From the NCBI GenBank assembly GCA_021799035.1, contig JAJZBG010000008.1:1-64000 (forward strand): a stretch of DNA of 64,000 bases. The letters run 5' to 3'. The notes below the pieces were generated by a model, which searched no databases, was not told the origin of the DNA, and was given only the letters and a program-made list of their open reading frames with translations. Within the stretch, counting starts at the first letter, position 1, and each line of letters starts with the position of its first letter. This document shows positions 42,146 to 52,047 of the stretch, piece by piece. Source of the stretch: Actinomycetes bacterium. GTDB taxonomy: Bacteria > Actinomycetota > Acidimicrobiia > Acidimicrobiales > Acidimicrobiaceae. The position numbers and the translations under genes are program-made.

Positions 42146-43687
42146 CTAGGCAATAGGAGTCACCTTTGCTCCTGCTGGACACGCTCTAGGATCCCATGGT
42201 TGAAGTGGCGTTACAGATGCTGTGGCAGGAAGTGTAACCGGAGCCAAAGTTGTCGAGGTAGAGCCACCGGGAGTGCTGCTTGCGGTTGAGCTGGCCTGCG
42301 AGGTTGTTGTTGCCTGCGGCTTTGCGACCGTCACGGTAGTCCCGGTTACCAGCTCCACTGGAGCACCTGTCAATGTGGAGGACTCACCCATGATGATTGA
42401 GCCCGATAGGCTGTTGCGCAGCAGTTCCGCCTGCTGGAGATAGCCTGGCTTGTAATAGATGATTGTCTCAACATTCTTGCTTAGGATCTTGGCGTTTCCG
42501 GTCGAGCTTACATTGAAGCCATCGGCTCTGAGCTCGCCAGCGACGGATGCCGCCTGTTGGTTGACTCCAGAGCCATTTAGAACCGAGATCTGAAAGCTGG
42601 ATCCGTTCACTGTTGGCGCAGGAACATCCAGGTACTGGTTTATCACTGCTTGATCTTGCGGTTGAGCTGGGAAGACCACGTCTCCATAGTTGGCTCCATT
42701 GTAGGTGTAGTTGTTTACCAGGGCCACGGGTAGGGTGGCGGTGGGGATAGTGTTGGGATTCACGCTTCTGAACTCTGTAGCGAGCGAGATCATGTCACCT
42801 AGAGAGAATCCCGAGTCTACTTGCAGATCAGGGGTAACAGACGAGAGGATGGAGTTCAGTTTCAAAGGATTTGAAATCCCCTTCTGCTTAACGGCGGAAA
42901 ACAGCACTCTCATGAATTCGTGGTCACGGCGGATTCTGGACAGGTCTCCGAGTGGGTCCTCGATCCATTGACCAGAAGAGGTCTGGTACTCAAGGTGTCT
43001 TGCCCGGACCACTGCTAATGCCTGGAATCCATTGAGATAATGACAACCCGTGTTTGGAACATTCAGTCCTGAGTAGGCATCTTTCACGGGGTAAGGGAAG
43101 TACATGTCGAGCCCACCAAGGGTCTGGACAATGCTTTGAAACGTATCGAAGTTGAGTTCGACGTAATGTGAGATGCTGATGCCTAAGTCCTGCTCTACCG
43201 TCTTGACCAACTGGCTGGGGCCAGCATTCAGTGAGGCATCAACTCTGTTCGATAGCGGGCTTCCCGGGATCGGCATGAACAAGTCTCGAGGTATTGACAT
43301 AAGCGAGAGCGAGTGGGTCTTGGGGTTGACGTGAAGGATCATTGTGACATCGCTTCGGGCACCTCCCACTTGTTGGGCTGTGCCAAAAGCAGAGGCCTGT
43401 TTGCCATTTAGAGCGGCCCTGGAGTTTGAGCCGACAATGAGAATGTTGATGGGCTGACTCGAAGATGCCGGTTTCGTCAGATTTCCAACCGAGAGTTTCT
43501 TGATCTGGCCGTAGCGGTATCTTATGTACCCATACCCAGCGATGGCAACAACTAGCAGTATCCCGGCAAAGATGATTGCTATATTTCTGGCTCTCTTGGT
43601 GCGTGACCGCCGTCTGTAATGCCTCCGTCTTCTTGATTGGGCCTGTCGTGGACCGTTCTGTTCACTTGGCTCAACTGGAAAAGTCAT
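42146..43687 (-). CDS. LytR-CpsA-Psr (LCP) family cell-wall ligase with LytR_C domain
   Basis: A 513-residue protein. An Arg-rich N-terminus (RRRRHYRRRSRTKRAR) and one transmembrane segment at about 34-56 place the rest outside. The LCP domain (about 80-270) shows ILIVGSNSR, GARSDVTMILHVNP, LSLMSIPRDLFMPIPG, NRVDASLNAG and ARHLEYQ with SRIRRDHEFMR, including the conserved arginines and aspartates that bind polyprenyl phosphate. A LytR_C domain follows (about 345-440, SFQISVLNGSGVNQQA), then a Ser/Thr-rich tail. These enzymes attach polymers such as arabinogalactan to peptidoglycan. ATG 43687 has AGGAGA 10 nt upstream. It is divergent from the pyr operon. Confidence 0.92.
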   Translation of the reverse strand: MTFPVEPSEQNGPRQAQSRRRRHYRRRSRTKRARNIAIIFAGILLVVAIAGYGYIRYRYGQIKKLSVGNLTKPASSSQPINILIVGSNSRAALNGKQASAFGTAQQVGGARSDVTMILHVNPKTHSLSLMSIPRDLFMPIPGSPLSNRVDASLNAGPSQLVKTVEQDLGISISHYVELNFDTFQSIVQTLGGLDMYFPYPVKDAYSGLNVPNTGCHYLNGFQALAVVRARHLEYQTSSGQWIEDPLGDLSRIRRDHEFMRVLFSAVKQKGISNPLKLNSILSSVTPDLQVDSGFSLGDMISLATEFRSVNPNTIPTATLPVALVNNYTYNGANYGDVVFPAQPQDQAVINQYLDVPAPTVNGSSFQISVLNGSGVNQQAASVAGELRADGFNVSSTGNAKILSKNVETIIYYKPGYLQQAELLRNSLSGSIIMGESSTLTGAPVELVTGTTVTVAKPQATTTSQASSTASSTPGGSTSTTLAPVTLPATASVTPLQPWDPRACPAGAKVTPIA

Positions 43688-43760
43688 TCGAATATTTTCT
43701 CCTAAAAATGGACGGTTTTTGTGTCACCGCCATGGCCAGCGCCGAGCACATGGGCTATAG

Positions 43761-43776
43761 ACTAGTTGAGGCTAGT
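43761..43776 (+). promoter_or_regulatory. Small hairpin at the start of the pyr leader
   Basis: ACTAG and CTAGT flank a 6-nt loop, immediately ahead of the PyrR-binding hairpin. A TATAGA/TAGACT -10 sequence overlaps its left edge (43756-43763), so it may be promoter DNA and not RNA structure. It shares the GAGGCT element with the PyrR loop. Confidence 0.35.
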
Positions 43777-43777
43777 G

Positions 43778-43808
43778 CCGTCAAGTGAGTTCAGCGAGGC
43801 TCATACGG
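43778..43808 (+). promoter_or_regulatory. PyrR-binding RNA hairpin upstream of pyrR
   Basis: The sequence at 43788-43801 (AGTTCAGCGAGGCT) matches the PyrR-binding-loop consensus ARUCCNGNGAGGYU at 13 of 14 positions. CCGT (43778-43781) pairs with ACGG (43805-43808) and GTG with CAT around it, giving the expected stem. The hairpin ends 4 nt before the AGGAGG ribosome-binding site of pyrR. In Mycobacterium smegmatis PyrR binding at such a site represses translation; here the geometry favours the same mechanism. Confidence 0.8.
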
Positions 43809-43822
43809 AATTAGGAGGGGAT

Positions 43823-44389
43823 TTGACGCCCGAAAACGGGTCAATTTCAGGCCGTTCTTATTCAGCTACGTCCGAGGTAATGACGAGTTCGGACGTGAGT
43901 CGTGTTCTCAGCCGGATAGCTCATGAAATCGTGGAGCGCAACAGAGGCTGTACTGAACTCATAGTTGTGGGTCTTCAGACCGGTGGCGTTTGGATAGCAG
44001 AGGAGTTATGCAAGCGCCTCTATGAGATATCTGACTTCTCGTGTATTCTGGCATCGCTTGATACATCTTTTTATCGAGACGATCACGCCATTAGACCCTT
44101 TGTGCGCAGCTCTTCTTCCGATGTCCTTTCGTCGGTTGATACGAAAACCGTTGTTCTTGTCGATGACGTTCTGTTCACCGGCAGGACCGTGCGTGCCGCG
44201 TTAGAGGCAATTCTCGATTTTGGACGCCCCACAGCCATTCAGCTTGCTGTGATGGTTGATCGCGGTCATAGAGAGCTTCCAATAAGACCTGATTACGTAG
44301 GGAAAAATTTGCCGACTTCAAGGAGCGAGATGGTTGAGGTAACTCGTGACGGTGTCAGAATTCTTAAAGAGGTAGGAAATGTCTCGTAG
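43823..44389 (+). CDS. pyrR: Pyrimidine operon regulator/uracil phosphoribosyltransferase PyrR
   Basis: A 188-residue phosphoribosyltransferase-fold protein: VMTSSDVSRVLSRIAHEI, LIVVGLQTGGVWIA, the PRPP loop VVLVDDVLFTGRTVRAAL and the C-terminal DRGHRELPIRPDYVGKNLP that is specific to PyrR. It binds UMP and the leader RNA of pyr genes and usually has uracil phosphoribosyltransferase activity. The start is TTG 43823 with AGGAGG 4 nt upstream; the frame stays open upstream to another TTG at 43766, which lies in the regulatory hairpin region and is unlikely. Its end overlaps pyrB by 11 nt. Confidence 0.93.
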   Translation: MTPENGSISGRSYSATSEVMTSSDVSRVLSRIAHEIVERNRGCTELIVVGLQTGGVWIAEELCKRLYEISDFSCILASLDTSFYRDDHAIRPFVRSSSSDVLSSVDTKTVVLVDDVLFTGRTVRAALEAILDFGRPTAIQLAVMVDRGHRELPIRPDYVGKNLPTSRSEMVEVTRDGVRILKEVGNVS

Positions 44390-45323
44390 CCTGACCTCTA
44401 TTGCCGATTTATCTGATGATGATATTTCCCAATTGCTGGAGCTCTCAAGGATCTTCTTAGAGGTAAATCAGCGTGAGATTCCGAAGGTACCGGCACTTCG
44501 AGGCAAGACCGTTGCGACACTCTTCTTTGAGAACTCGACTAGGACGAGGTTATCGTTCGAGCTGGCGGCCACCAGGTTGTCGGCCGATGTCCTGACATTT
44601 ACCCTGACAACCTCATCTGTGTCAAAGGGAGAGTCTTTGCGCGATACCGCGGAGACGATTGAATCGCTCGGAGCCGACCTGATTGTCATGAGGCATTTCT
44701 CGTCGGGATCAGTCCAGCTGGTGAGTTCTTGGCTCGAGATACCTCTGGTCAACGCCGGTGATGGAGCTCATGAGCACCCAACGCAGGCACTTCTCGATGC
44801 GTATGCGATTATGGAACATTTCAATACCGGTAAAAGATTGGATGGAATCAGCGTCGCAATTGTGGGTGACGTCCTCCATTCCCGAGTGGCGCGATCAAAC
44901 GTTCAGCTTTTGAGTCGTCTCGGTGCTCAGGTGACTTTGGTGGGTCCACCAGCTCTGATTCCACTTGATCTTTCACTGTGGCCGGCAAGAGCTACCAACT
45001 CTCTTGAAGATGTGCTGTCTGAGAGTGACGTCATCTACATGCTGAGAGTTCAGAGTGAAAGATTCACGGAGTCACTGATTCCTTCAATGAGCGAGTTCTC
45101 CCGGCTGTTTTCCTTGACGGCAGAACGCCTCGAAAGGACAAGGAAGGAGGCGGTGGTGATGCATCCTGGGCCAATCATCAGAGGGGTGGAAATCGCTGCC
45201 GAGGCCGCAGATTCCTCACGCTCGCTGATTCGCACTCAGGTGACAACTGGAGTTGGGGTGAGAATGGCAGTTCTCTACTGGCTTCTCGGCGCAAATCAAG
45301 GACGTTTGGAGTCGATATGGTAG
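44379..45323 (+). CDS. pyrB: Aspartate carbamoyltransferase catalytic subunit
   Basis: A 314-residue enzyme joining carbamoyl phosphate and aspartate. Signatures: the carbamoyl-phosphate loop FFENSTRTRLSFELAA, SSVSKGESLRDTAETI, NAGDGAHEHPTQALLDAY, VAIVGDVLHSRVARSN and MHPGPIIRGVEI. No regulatory subunit (PyrI) is present, as usual in actinobacteria. ATG 44379 lies inside the end of pyrR, and the stop overlaps the pyrC start by 7 nt, so the genes are translationally coupled. Confidence 0.96.
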   Translation: MSRSLTSIADLSDDDISQLLELSRIFLEVNQREIPKVPALRGKTVATLFFENSTRTRLSFELAATRLSADVLTFTLTTSSVSKGESLRDTAETIESLGADLIVMRHFSSGSVQLVSSWLEIPLVNAGDGAHEHPTQALLDAYAIMEHFNTGKRLDGISVAIVGDVLHSRVARSNVQLLSRLGAQVTLVGPPALIPLDLSLWPARATNSLEDVLSESDVIYMLRVQSERFTESLIPSMSEFSRLFSLTAERLERTRKEAVVMHPGPIIRGVEIAAEAADSSRSLIRTQVTTGVGVRMAVLYWLLGANQGRLESIW

Positions 45324-46666
45324 CCAGGTCTCGCAAATACCTTATTCGGGGAGGCAAACTCATTGACTCCAATGGTGTGAGGATCGCAGAACTGCTGGTC
45401 GACGATGGCAAGATTGAGGCCATAGAACAACGAATAGACCCGCCTCGGGGTTGTGTCGAGATCGATGCCCGGGACCTGGTGGTCTCGCCTGGTTTTGTCG
45501 ATCTTCACACTCACCTCAGGCAGCCCGGAAACGAGAGATCTGAGACAATACTCAGCGGGAGCTTGGCAGGCGTTCTCGGCGGATATACAGCCCTTTTGGC
45601 GATGCCGAACACTTCGCCTCCCATTGACTCTCCGGAGGTTGTCAGCTACGTGAAGGAGCTCTCAAGAGAAGCTCTTCTCGACGTGTATTTTGCGGGTGCG
45701 ATCACTAAAGGTCGGAATGGTGAGAGCCTCGTGGAGATGGGGAAGCTTGCAGAACTCGGGATAAGACTTTTCACTGACGATGGAAATGGCGTACAGGACG
45801 CACAGCTGATGCGGCGTGCCCTGGAGTATGCCAGGGGGATAGGTGTCACCCTAGCCCAGCATTGTGAGGACTTGTCGCTTGCCAATGGCGGTGCGGTGAA
45901 CGAGGGTGCGGTCTCTTCAGTCTTGGGGCTAAGGGGTATTCCCAACGCAGCTGAAGATGTCATGGTTGCCCGTGACATTGAGCTTGTCAGGCTTACCGGT
46001 GCAAGAATGCATTTTCTGCACATATCCACGTCACGTTCGGCTGAGCTGGTGCGTTGGGCCAAGCATGATGGAATGCCAATAACTGCCGAAGTCACGCCAC
46101 ATCATCTGGTCCTCTCTGAAAAGAACATATCTGGATACAATCCGATTTTCAAAGTCAACCCGCCACTGCGCTCTGAGGCCGATCGGTCAGCCTTGTGGAG
46201 TGCGTTGAACGAAGATGTCTTCGATGCGATTGCAACGGATCACGCACCCCACCATGTCGAGGCAAAAGAAACCACCTTTGATCAAGCGGCCTTTGGAATG
46301 ATCGGTTTGCAGACTGCTTTGGGGGCGGTGCTTGGAGAGATGAACCGCAGTCTCAGCTTGTCGGATGGCGAGACGCTCGTAGCGGGTGGGGTATCGGACG
46401 AGCAACTTATGCACCTGGTTGGCTTGTTAACGTCGCGACCAGCAAGAATCGCCGGAATAAGCGACGTTCACGGGGGGCCACTAGTTGAAGGCAGACCAGC
46501 GAACATAGCAATATTCGACCCACAACTGAAATGGAGATTGAGTGAATCGGAGATCGTGTCGCGATCAAAGAACTCACCGTATCTAGGCGTTGATCTGACG
46601 GGAAGGGTCTTATACACGATTGTAAATGGGGAACTCAAGCTAAGAGAAGGAGAGTTGTGTCTTTAA
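45317..46666 (+). CDS. pyrC: Dihydroorotase
   Basis: A 449-residue type I dihydroorotase of the amidohydrolase superfamily: VDLHTHLRQPGNERSETI (first His-x-His metal pair and substrate arginine), FTDDGNGVQD (where type I enzymes place a catalytic Asp), HISTSRSAELVRWAK, TAEVTPHHL and TDHAPHHVEAKE (Asp general base). The strand-4 metal bridge, normally Lys or Asp, is in this central region. It closes carbamoyl aspartate to dihydroorotate. ATG 45317 overlaps pyrB; the stop overlaps carA by 10 nt. Confidence 0.95.
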   Translation: MVARSRKYLIRGGKLIDSNGVRIAELLVDDGKIEAIEQRIDPPRGCVEIDARDLVVSPGFVDLHTHLRQPGNERSETILSGSLAGVLGGYTALLAMPNTSPPIDSPEVVSYVKELSREALLDVYFAGAITKGRNGESLVEMGKLAELGIRLFTDDGNGVQDAQLMRRALEYARGIGVTLAQHCEDLSLANGGAVNEGAVSSVLGLRGIPNAAEDVMVARDIELVRLTGARMHFLHISTSRSAELVRWAKHDGMPITAEVTPHHLVLSEKNISGYNPIFKVNPPLRSEADRSALWSALNEDVFDAIATDHAPHHVEAKETTFDQAAFGMIGLQTALGAVLGEMNRSLSLSDGETLVAGGVSDEQLMHLVGLLTSRPARIAGISDVHGGPLVEGRPANIAIFDPQLKWRLSESEIVSRSKNSPYLGVDLTGRVLYTIVNGELKLREGELCL

Positions 46667-47784
46667 GACATAAAGAGGAAGCTGTTCAAGTACGCCCCGC
46701 CGCCTTGGTTTTGGCTGACGGTGCGGTTTTCGAAGGTGAGCTCGTGACTCTGGAGGCTGGAGGCTTTCCGGAGCCTGTGACTGGTGAAGTAGTTTTCAAT
46801 ACCGCTCTCACCGGTTATCAAGAGATCATTACTGATCCCTCATATGCGGGCCAGATTGTGACCTTTACATACCCCCATCTGGGGAACTATGGGATCAATC
46901 CGTCGGATTTTGAGTCTGAAAGGCCTCACTGTAGGGCGGTTATCGCTCGTGAAGTGAGCACTTATTTCTCCAACTGGAGGGCTACGGAGGGCTTGATCTC
47001 TTATCTTTCACGCCACGAAGTCTCAATTCTGAGTGGCGTCGATACGAGAGCGCTTACTAAGCACATTCGAGCTCACGGAGCGCTCTCCGGAGCAATTGGC
47101 ACATTAGATGTGGGCGAACTGTCAAACCTCGCCAGATCAGAAGGGGGGACGCTTGGAAAGGACCTTGTGCGAGAGGTCACAACTGATCACGTTTATCAAA
47201 TTTCCGGCGGCCCGAAAAGGGTTGTAGCTATCGACTATGGGATAAAAAGGACGATCCTAGATCAGCTAGCAGAGTTCGCCTCGATCACGGTGGTGCCTGC
47301 ATCGATGTCCGCGGAGGAGATTCTTGATCTGAGCCCTGATGGAGTGTTCTTGTCTAATGGTCCAGGGGATCCGGCAGCCATAGGTTACGGCGTTGCAACG
47401 ATTCGCGCCTTGCTGGGGCATGTGCCAATATTTGGCATCTGTCTAGGTCATCAGCTACTTGCTCAGGCGATAGGTGCCAAGACCTTCAAGATGGAGTTCG
47501 GGCATCACGGGGGCAACCACCCCGTTCAACGCCTAGAAGATGAAGTGGTGGAGATAACGAGCCAAAACCACAACTACGCGGTGGATGCAACTTCCTTGGA
47601 GGACCTTACGGTCGAGGTCCGAGTCTCGCATCGGAATCTCAATGACAATGTCGTGGAGGGTTTCGACATCCCAGGTCTTGGGGCATTTTCGGTTCAGTAT
47701 CATCCTGAGGCTGGTCCCGGACCTCATGATTCTCGCTACTTATTCTCCAAGTTTGAAGTCCTCATGAACAAGAAGGCGAGCTGA
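46657..47784 (+). CDS. carA: Carbamoyl-phosphate synthase small (glutaminase) subunit
   Basis: A 375-residue subunit. The N-terminal half has [30 protein letters not shown] and [10 protein letters not shown]; the C-terminal class I glutamine amidotransferase domain has FLSNGPGDP, the nucleophile elbow [13 protein letters not shown] (catalytic Cys) and [12 protein letters not shown] (His and Glu of the triad). It supplies ammonia to CarB. GTG 46657 has AAGGAGAG upstream and overlaps pyrC; carB follows 2 nt after the stop. Confidence 0.96.
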   Translation: MSLRHKEEAVQVRPAALVLADGAVFEGELVTLEAGGFPEPVTGEVVFNTALTGYQEIITDPSYAGQIVTFTYPHLGNYGINPSDFESERPHCRAVIAREVSTYFSNWRATEGLISYLSRHEVSILSGVDTRALTKHIRAHGALSGAIGTLDVGELSNLARSEGGTLGKDLVREVTTDHVYQISGGPKRVVAIDYGIKRTILDQLAEFASITVVPASMSAEEILDLSPDGVFLSNGPGDPAAIGYGVATIRALLGHVPIFGICLGHQLLAQAIGAKTFKMEFGHHGGNHPVQRLEDEVVEITSQNHNYAVDATSLEDLTVEVRVSHRNLNDNVVEGFDIPGLGAFSVQYHPEAGPGPHDSRYLFSKFEVLMNKKAS

Positions 47785-47786
47785 TC

Positions 47787-50700
47787 GTGCCGCGCAGAAA
47801 TGATTTTTCATCAGTGTTGGTGATTGGATCGGGCCCAATCGTCATTGGGCAAGCATGTGAATTCGACTACTCGGGATCCCAAGCTTGCAGGGTTCTCAAA
47901 GAGGAAGGCTTCAAGGTTATTCTCGCGAACTCGAATCCTGCAACCATTATGACTGACCCTGGGTTCGCAGATAGAACCTACTTGGAACCCCTGGACCTGC
48001 AAATTCTCACGTCGATAATCGAGAAGGAGAGGCCGGAGGTGTTGCTTCCCACGCTAGGCGGGCAGACAGCACTAAATCTGGCAATGGAGCTATCGGAGGC
48101 TGGCGTCCTCGACCGCTTTGGTGTCGAGATGATTGGTGCTAACGCTCGTGCCATAAAGACGGCTGAGAACAGAGATCTTTTCAAGGCCGCTATGCAAGAA
48201 ATCGGTCTGAAAGTTCCAGAGTCGGGTTTCGCGCACTCGATGAAAGAGGCTTTGGAAGTCGCTTCTCAGATTGGCTATCCGCTTATGATCAGACCGTCGT
48301 TCATCCTTGGTGGAGCAGGCACGGGTATCGCGCGAAGCGACGAAGAATTCGCTTCTTTGGCTTCTCAGGGACTGGCAGCGTCTCCAGTCTCAGAGATACT
48401 CGTTGAACGTTCTATCGCCGGATGGAAGGAATTCGAGTTGGAGGTCATGAGGGACTCCAACGATAACGCGGTTATCGTCTGCTCCATCGAAAACTTCGAT
48501 CCGATGGGTGTTCACACTGGTGACTCGATTACTGTCGCTCCTGCCCAGACACTGACTGACGTCGAGTACCAGAAAATGCGAGATGCAGCTTTTGCAGTGA
48601 TCAGAAGGATCGGTGTTGAGACTGGCGGCTCCAATATTCAGTTTGCCATCGATCCTGAGTCCGGGGAGATGGTTGTCATCGAGATGAATCCGAGGGTCTC
48701 GCGGTCGAGTGCACTTGCGTCGAAGGCAACGGGCTTTCCTATTGCAAAGATTGCCACAAAGCTGGCAATAGGATACAGCCTTGCAGAAGTACAAAACGAT
48801 ATTACCAGAGTGACTCCAGCGTCTTTTGAACCGACAATCGATTATGTCGTGACCAAGGTGCCAAGGTGGGCATTCGAGAAGTTTCCGGGCGTTCAAGATG
48901 TTCTTGGCACGCGTATGCAGTCGGTTGGCGAAGCAATGGCCATAGGCAGGACATTTGCGGAGTCGATTCAAAAGGCATTTCGTTCAATTGAACTTGGGAG
49001 AAGCGGACTGAACGGTGATCCAGCTGAAGCTGCAATTGATACCATTCCCGTTGATGAACTGCTGGACGAGATCAAGATCGCCACACCTATGCGACCATTC
49101 CAAATTGAGTCTGCACTTCGTCGGGGCGCGACAATTGAGCAGGTGTACCAAGCGTGCAAAGTAGATCCTTGGTTCTTGGCACAGATACGACAGATCTCGA
49201 GAGTTCGAATTGAGCTTGGCAGCAAGACCCTTTCCGAACTGACCAAATCCGAGCTGACGAAAGCAAAAAGAATGGGATTCTCGGACGACCAGATTGCGTA
49301 TCTAACAGGTGCTATGGAGTCGGAAGTGCGAAAGCATAGGCTCGCCTTGGGCATTCGCGCGACATTCAAGGCGGTTGATACCTGTTCTGCGGAGTTTGAG
49401 GCGTTTACCCCGTATCACTACTCGACCTATGAGGACGAGGACGAGGTTGCTGCAACCGATGGCAAGCGAGTGGTAATCCTAGGTTCAGGGCCAAACCGGA
49501 TCGGACAGGGAATCGAATTCGATTACTGCTGCGTTCACGCCAGTTTTGCTCTCAGGGAGGCCGGTTACGAGACTGTCATGGTGAACTGTAATCCGGAGAC
49601 CGTCTCAACAGACTACGACACATCGAATCGTCTTTATGTAGAGCCATTGACCCCAGAAGATGTTGCCAACGTCATTGAGGCTGAGCAGGCACGCACAAAG
49701 GGGGGAGGCGAGTTCGTTGGAGTCGTAGTTGCTCTTGGGGGCCAGACTCCACTCAAAATTGCCGGCTCAATCGACCCGAGCCTTGTGCTAGGGACGTCTC
49801 CTGAGGCAATAGACATCGCTGAAGATCGACAGAGGTGGTCCGATCTTTGTTCGAGACTGGATATTCCGCAGCCGGCGGGTGCCACTGTCTATGATCTTGG
49901 CCAGGTGCTCGACGTCGTGCAAAGGATCGGGTACCCGGTTCTGGTAAGGCCGTCTTACGTGCTTGGTGGAAGGGCGATGGAGATTGTGTACAACGAGGAT
50001 CAGCTGCGCGCTGCCATGTCGCGCTTGGCCCAGTTGCACGCCGAAGGGAAGCAGGCTTCCAAGAGCCCGGTCCTGGTTGATCGATTCCTAGAGGATGCAA
50101 TAGAAGTGGATGTCGATGCGATCAGGGATCGTGAGGGAGATCTTTACGTGGGGGCAATAATGGAGCACGTAGAAGAAGCCGGGATCCATTCGGGCGATTC
50201 TGCTTGCGCGATACCTCCCCCGACTCTTTCTGATCAGACAAAAGATGTGATACGGGACTATGCACGTTCCATTGCCGACGCTCTCTCTGTGGTTGGCCTT
50301 ATAAATATCCAGTTCGCGGTGAAGTCCGGACAGGTTTTCGTGATCGAAGCAAATCCAAGGGCTTCCCGGACAGTTCCGTTTGTCGCCAAGGCTACAGGAG
50401 TCCCTCTTGCCAAATTGGCAGCACTTGTCATGGTTGGAAGCACGCTTAGGGAGCTGAGGGATAGTGGATATTTCGTTCCCAGCAGTGAACTCAACTATTC
50501 ATGCGTGAAAGAAGCGGTGTTGCCCTTCTCGCGCTTTCCCTCTTCTGATATCCTCCTGGGCCCGGAAATGCGTTCCACTGGCGAGGTCATGGGAGTTGAC
50601 TCAAGTTTCGAAATGGCATTCGTAAAGTCCCAGCTTGCTGCCGGAACGAAGCTCCCCTCGAGTGGGCTGGTGTTCCTCTCCCTCGCGGATCGAGATAAGG

Positions 50701-51107
50701 CGGTTGGCGTAGAGTTGGGAAGACAGCTGGTTGGTGTTGGATTCAAGCTGGCTGCAACGGCGGGAACGGCGCGGGCGCTCAGCGATGCCGGGGTTCCGGT
50801 CGAGAGGGTGGTTGCCAAGTTGGGCCAGCGGAGCAATGGATATGAAAGTGACCCAGTTGAGCTCATATCCTCTGGCGAAGTCGGTCTCGTAGTGAACACT
50901 CCAAGAGGTTCTGGACCGCGTACTGATGGGCATCACATCCGTACAGCTGCACTGGGCAACAAGGTTGCTTGCGTGACAACCATGGCGGCTGCGCGGGCTG
51001 CCGTTTCGGGCATGGTTCAGTGGTCTGGCAAGCCTCTCGAGGTTCTCGCCATTCAGGACTACCATCGCAACGATAGCGAGCCAGGTACTGGATTTAGGTA
51101 CAATTAG
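47787..51107 (+). CDS. carB: Carbamoyl-phosphate synthase large subunit
   Basis: A 1106-residue protein with two homologous ATP-grasp halves: N-half [38 protein letters not shown] and [21 protein letters not shown]-half [39 protein letters not shown] and [20 protein letters not shown]; then a C-terminal MGS-like allosteric domain (about 960-1090, [17 protein letters not shown]). It makes carbamoyl phosphate from bicarbonate, ammonia and two ATP for both pyrimidine and arginine synthesis. The length is normal. The start is GTG 47787, immediately after carA. Confidence 0.97.
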   Translation: MPRRNDFSSVLVIGSGPIVIGQACEFDYSGSQACRVLKEEGFKVILANSNPATIMTDPGFADRTYLEPLDLQILTSIIEKERPEVLLPTLGGQTALNLAMELSEAGVLDRFGVEMIGANARAIKTAENRDLFKAAMQEIGLKVPESGFAHSMKEALEVASQIGYPLMIRPSFILGGAGTGIARSDEEFASLASQGLAASPVSEILVERSIAGWKEFELEVMRDSNDNAVIVCSIENFDPMGVHTGDSITVAPAQTLTDVEYQKMRDAAFAVIRRIGVETGGSNIQFAIDPESGEMVVIEMNPRVSRSSALASKATGFPIAKIATKLAIGYSLAEVQNDITRVTPASFEPTIDYVVTKVPRWAFEKFPGVQDVLGTRMQSVGEAMAIGRTFAESIQKAFRSIELGRSGLNGDPAEAAIDTIPVDELLDEIKIATPMRPFQIESALRRGATIEQVYQACKVDPWFLAQIRQISRVRIELGSKTLSELTKSELTKAKRMGFSDDQIAYLTGAMESEVRKHRLALGIRATFKAVDTCSAEFEAFTPYHYSTYEDEDEVAATDGKRVVILGSGPNRIGQGIEFDYCCVHASFALREAGYETVMVNCNPETVSTDYDTSNRLYVEPLTPEDVANVIEAEQARTKGGGEFVGVVVALGGQTPLKIAGSIDPSLVLGTSPEAIDIAEDRQRWSDLCSRLDIPQPAGATVYDLGQVLDVVQRIGYPVLVRPSYVLGGRAMEIVYNEDQLRAAMSRLAQLHAEGKQASKSPVLVDRFLEDAIEVDVDAIRDREGDLYVGAIMEHVEEAGIHSGDSACAIPPPTLSDQTKDVIRDYARSIADALSVVGLINIQFAVKSGQVFVIEANPRASRTVPFVAKATGVPLAKLAALVMVGSTLRELRDSGYFVPSSELNYSCVKEAVLPFSRFPSSDILLGPEMRSTGEVMGVDSSFEMAFVKSQLAAGTKLPSSGLVFLSLADRDKAVGVELGRQLVGVGFKLAATAGTARALSDAGVPVERVVAKLGQRSNGYESDPVELISSGEVGLVVNTPRGSGPRTDGHHIRTAALGNKVACVTTMAAARAAVSGMVQWSGKPLEVLAIQDYHRNDSEPGTGFRYN

Positions 51108-51123
51108 TCAGCTGGGAGGCGTA

Positions 51124-52047
51124 GTGTCAAAAGTTGATCTTTCCACTTCGGTGGGGCCTATGCATCTGGCGAATCCGGTTATGAGTGCGGCTGGCACTTC
51201 AGGCCATGGTGCCGAGTTGCAGGAATACATGGATCTTTCCGAGCTGGGTTGCATTGTGGTGAAGTCCCTGGCACATTTCAGCTGGGAAGGGAATCCCTCT
51301 CCAAGGATTGTTGGCGCAGGTCCGGGAATGCTGAATTCCGTTGGCTTGCAAGGCCCCGGGATCGACCGCTGGAAGCGGGAGTTCCTTCCCGACCTTGTCT
51401 CCAGCGGTGCCAAAGTCATGGTGTCGGTATGGGGCAGGACTGTCGAAGACTTCGCTGTCGCCAGAGCATCTCTAGAGGACGTTCCTGATTCGGTGATTGG
51501 AATAGAGGTCAATGTCTCATGTCCCAATATTGAGGACAGGTCAAACATGTTCGCACATTCCGCTGCTGCGACCAGGGAAGTGATGAAGCAGTTCCAGGGA
51601 TTCTCGCGTCCCTTCTTCGCAAAGCTATCGCCAAATACCCATCAACTTATCGAAATTGCTGAGAGCGCAATGGAAGCGGGAGCAACAGGCCTGACTTTGA
51701 TTAACACAGTCATGGGTATGCGGATTGACACAAGGACCAGAAAGCCACTTCTTGGCGCAATTCGAGGTGGACTTTCTGGGGTAGGTGTTCATCCAGTGGC
51801 CGTAAGGGCAATATATGACGTTCGTGAAGCAATTCCAGACGTGCCGATCATTGGTGTGGGTGGGGTTAGCACAGGTCTTGAGGCTATCGAACTCATCTTG
51901 GCAGGGGCTGGTGCTGTAGAAGTTGGAACAGCCACTTTTGTGGAACCTAGAGCGATGGCTCGTGTTCTGCGAGAGATCGAAGAGTGGTGTGAAGAAAATT
52001 CCGTTTCGCGCATTGCGGATCTCATCGGAGTCGCTCATGACGTATGA
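51124..52047 (+). CDS. pyrD: Dihydroorotate dehydrogenase, class 1 (1B-like)
   Basis: A 307-residue FMN enzyme: VMSAAGTSGHGAELQEYMDL, VKSLAHFSWEGNPSPRI, EVNVSCPNIEDRSNMFAHSA with the catalytic cysteine that marks class 1 enzymes, KLSPNTHQLIEIAESAMEAG, GGLSGVGVHPVAVRAIYDV and GVGGVSTGLEAIELILAGAGAVEVGTA (read in two overlapping parts). Class 1B enzymes normally work with the Fe-S/FAD subunit PyrK, but no pyrK is present in this operon. It is cytosolic, without the N-terminal membrane helix of class 2. GTG 51124 has GGGAGG upstream; its end overlaps pyrF by 11 nt. Confidence 0.92.
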   Translation: MSKVDLSTSVGPMHLANPVMSAAGTSGHGAELQEYMDLSELGCIVVKSLAHFSWEGNPSPRIVGAGPGMLNSVGLQGPGIDRWKREFLPDLVSSGAKVMVSVWGRTVEDFAVARASLEDVPDSVIGIEVNVSCPNIEDRSNMFAHSAAATREVMKQFQGFSRPFFAKLSPNTHQLIEIAESAMEAGATGLTLINTVMGMRIDTRTRKPLLGAIRGGLSGVGVHPVAVRAIYDVREAIPDVPIIGVGGVSTGLEAIELILAGAGAVEVGTATFVEPRAMARVLREIEEWCEENSVSRIADLIGVAHDV

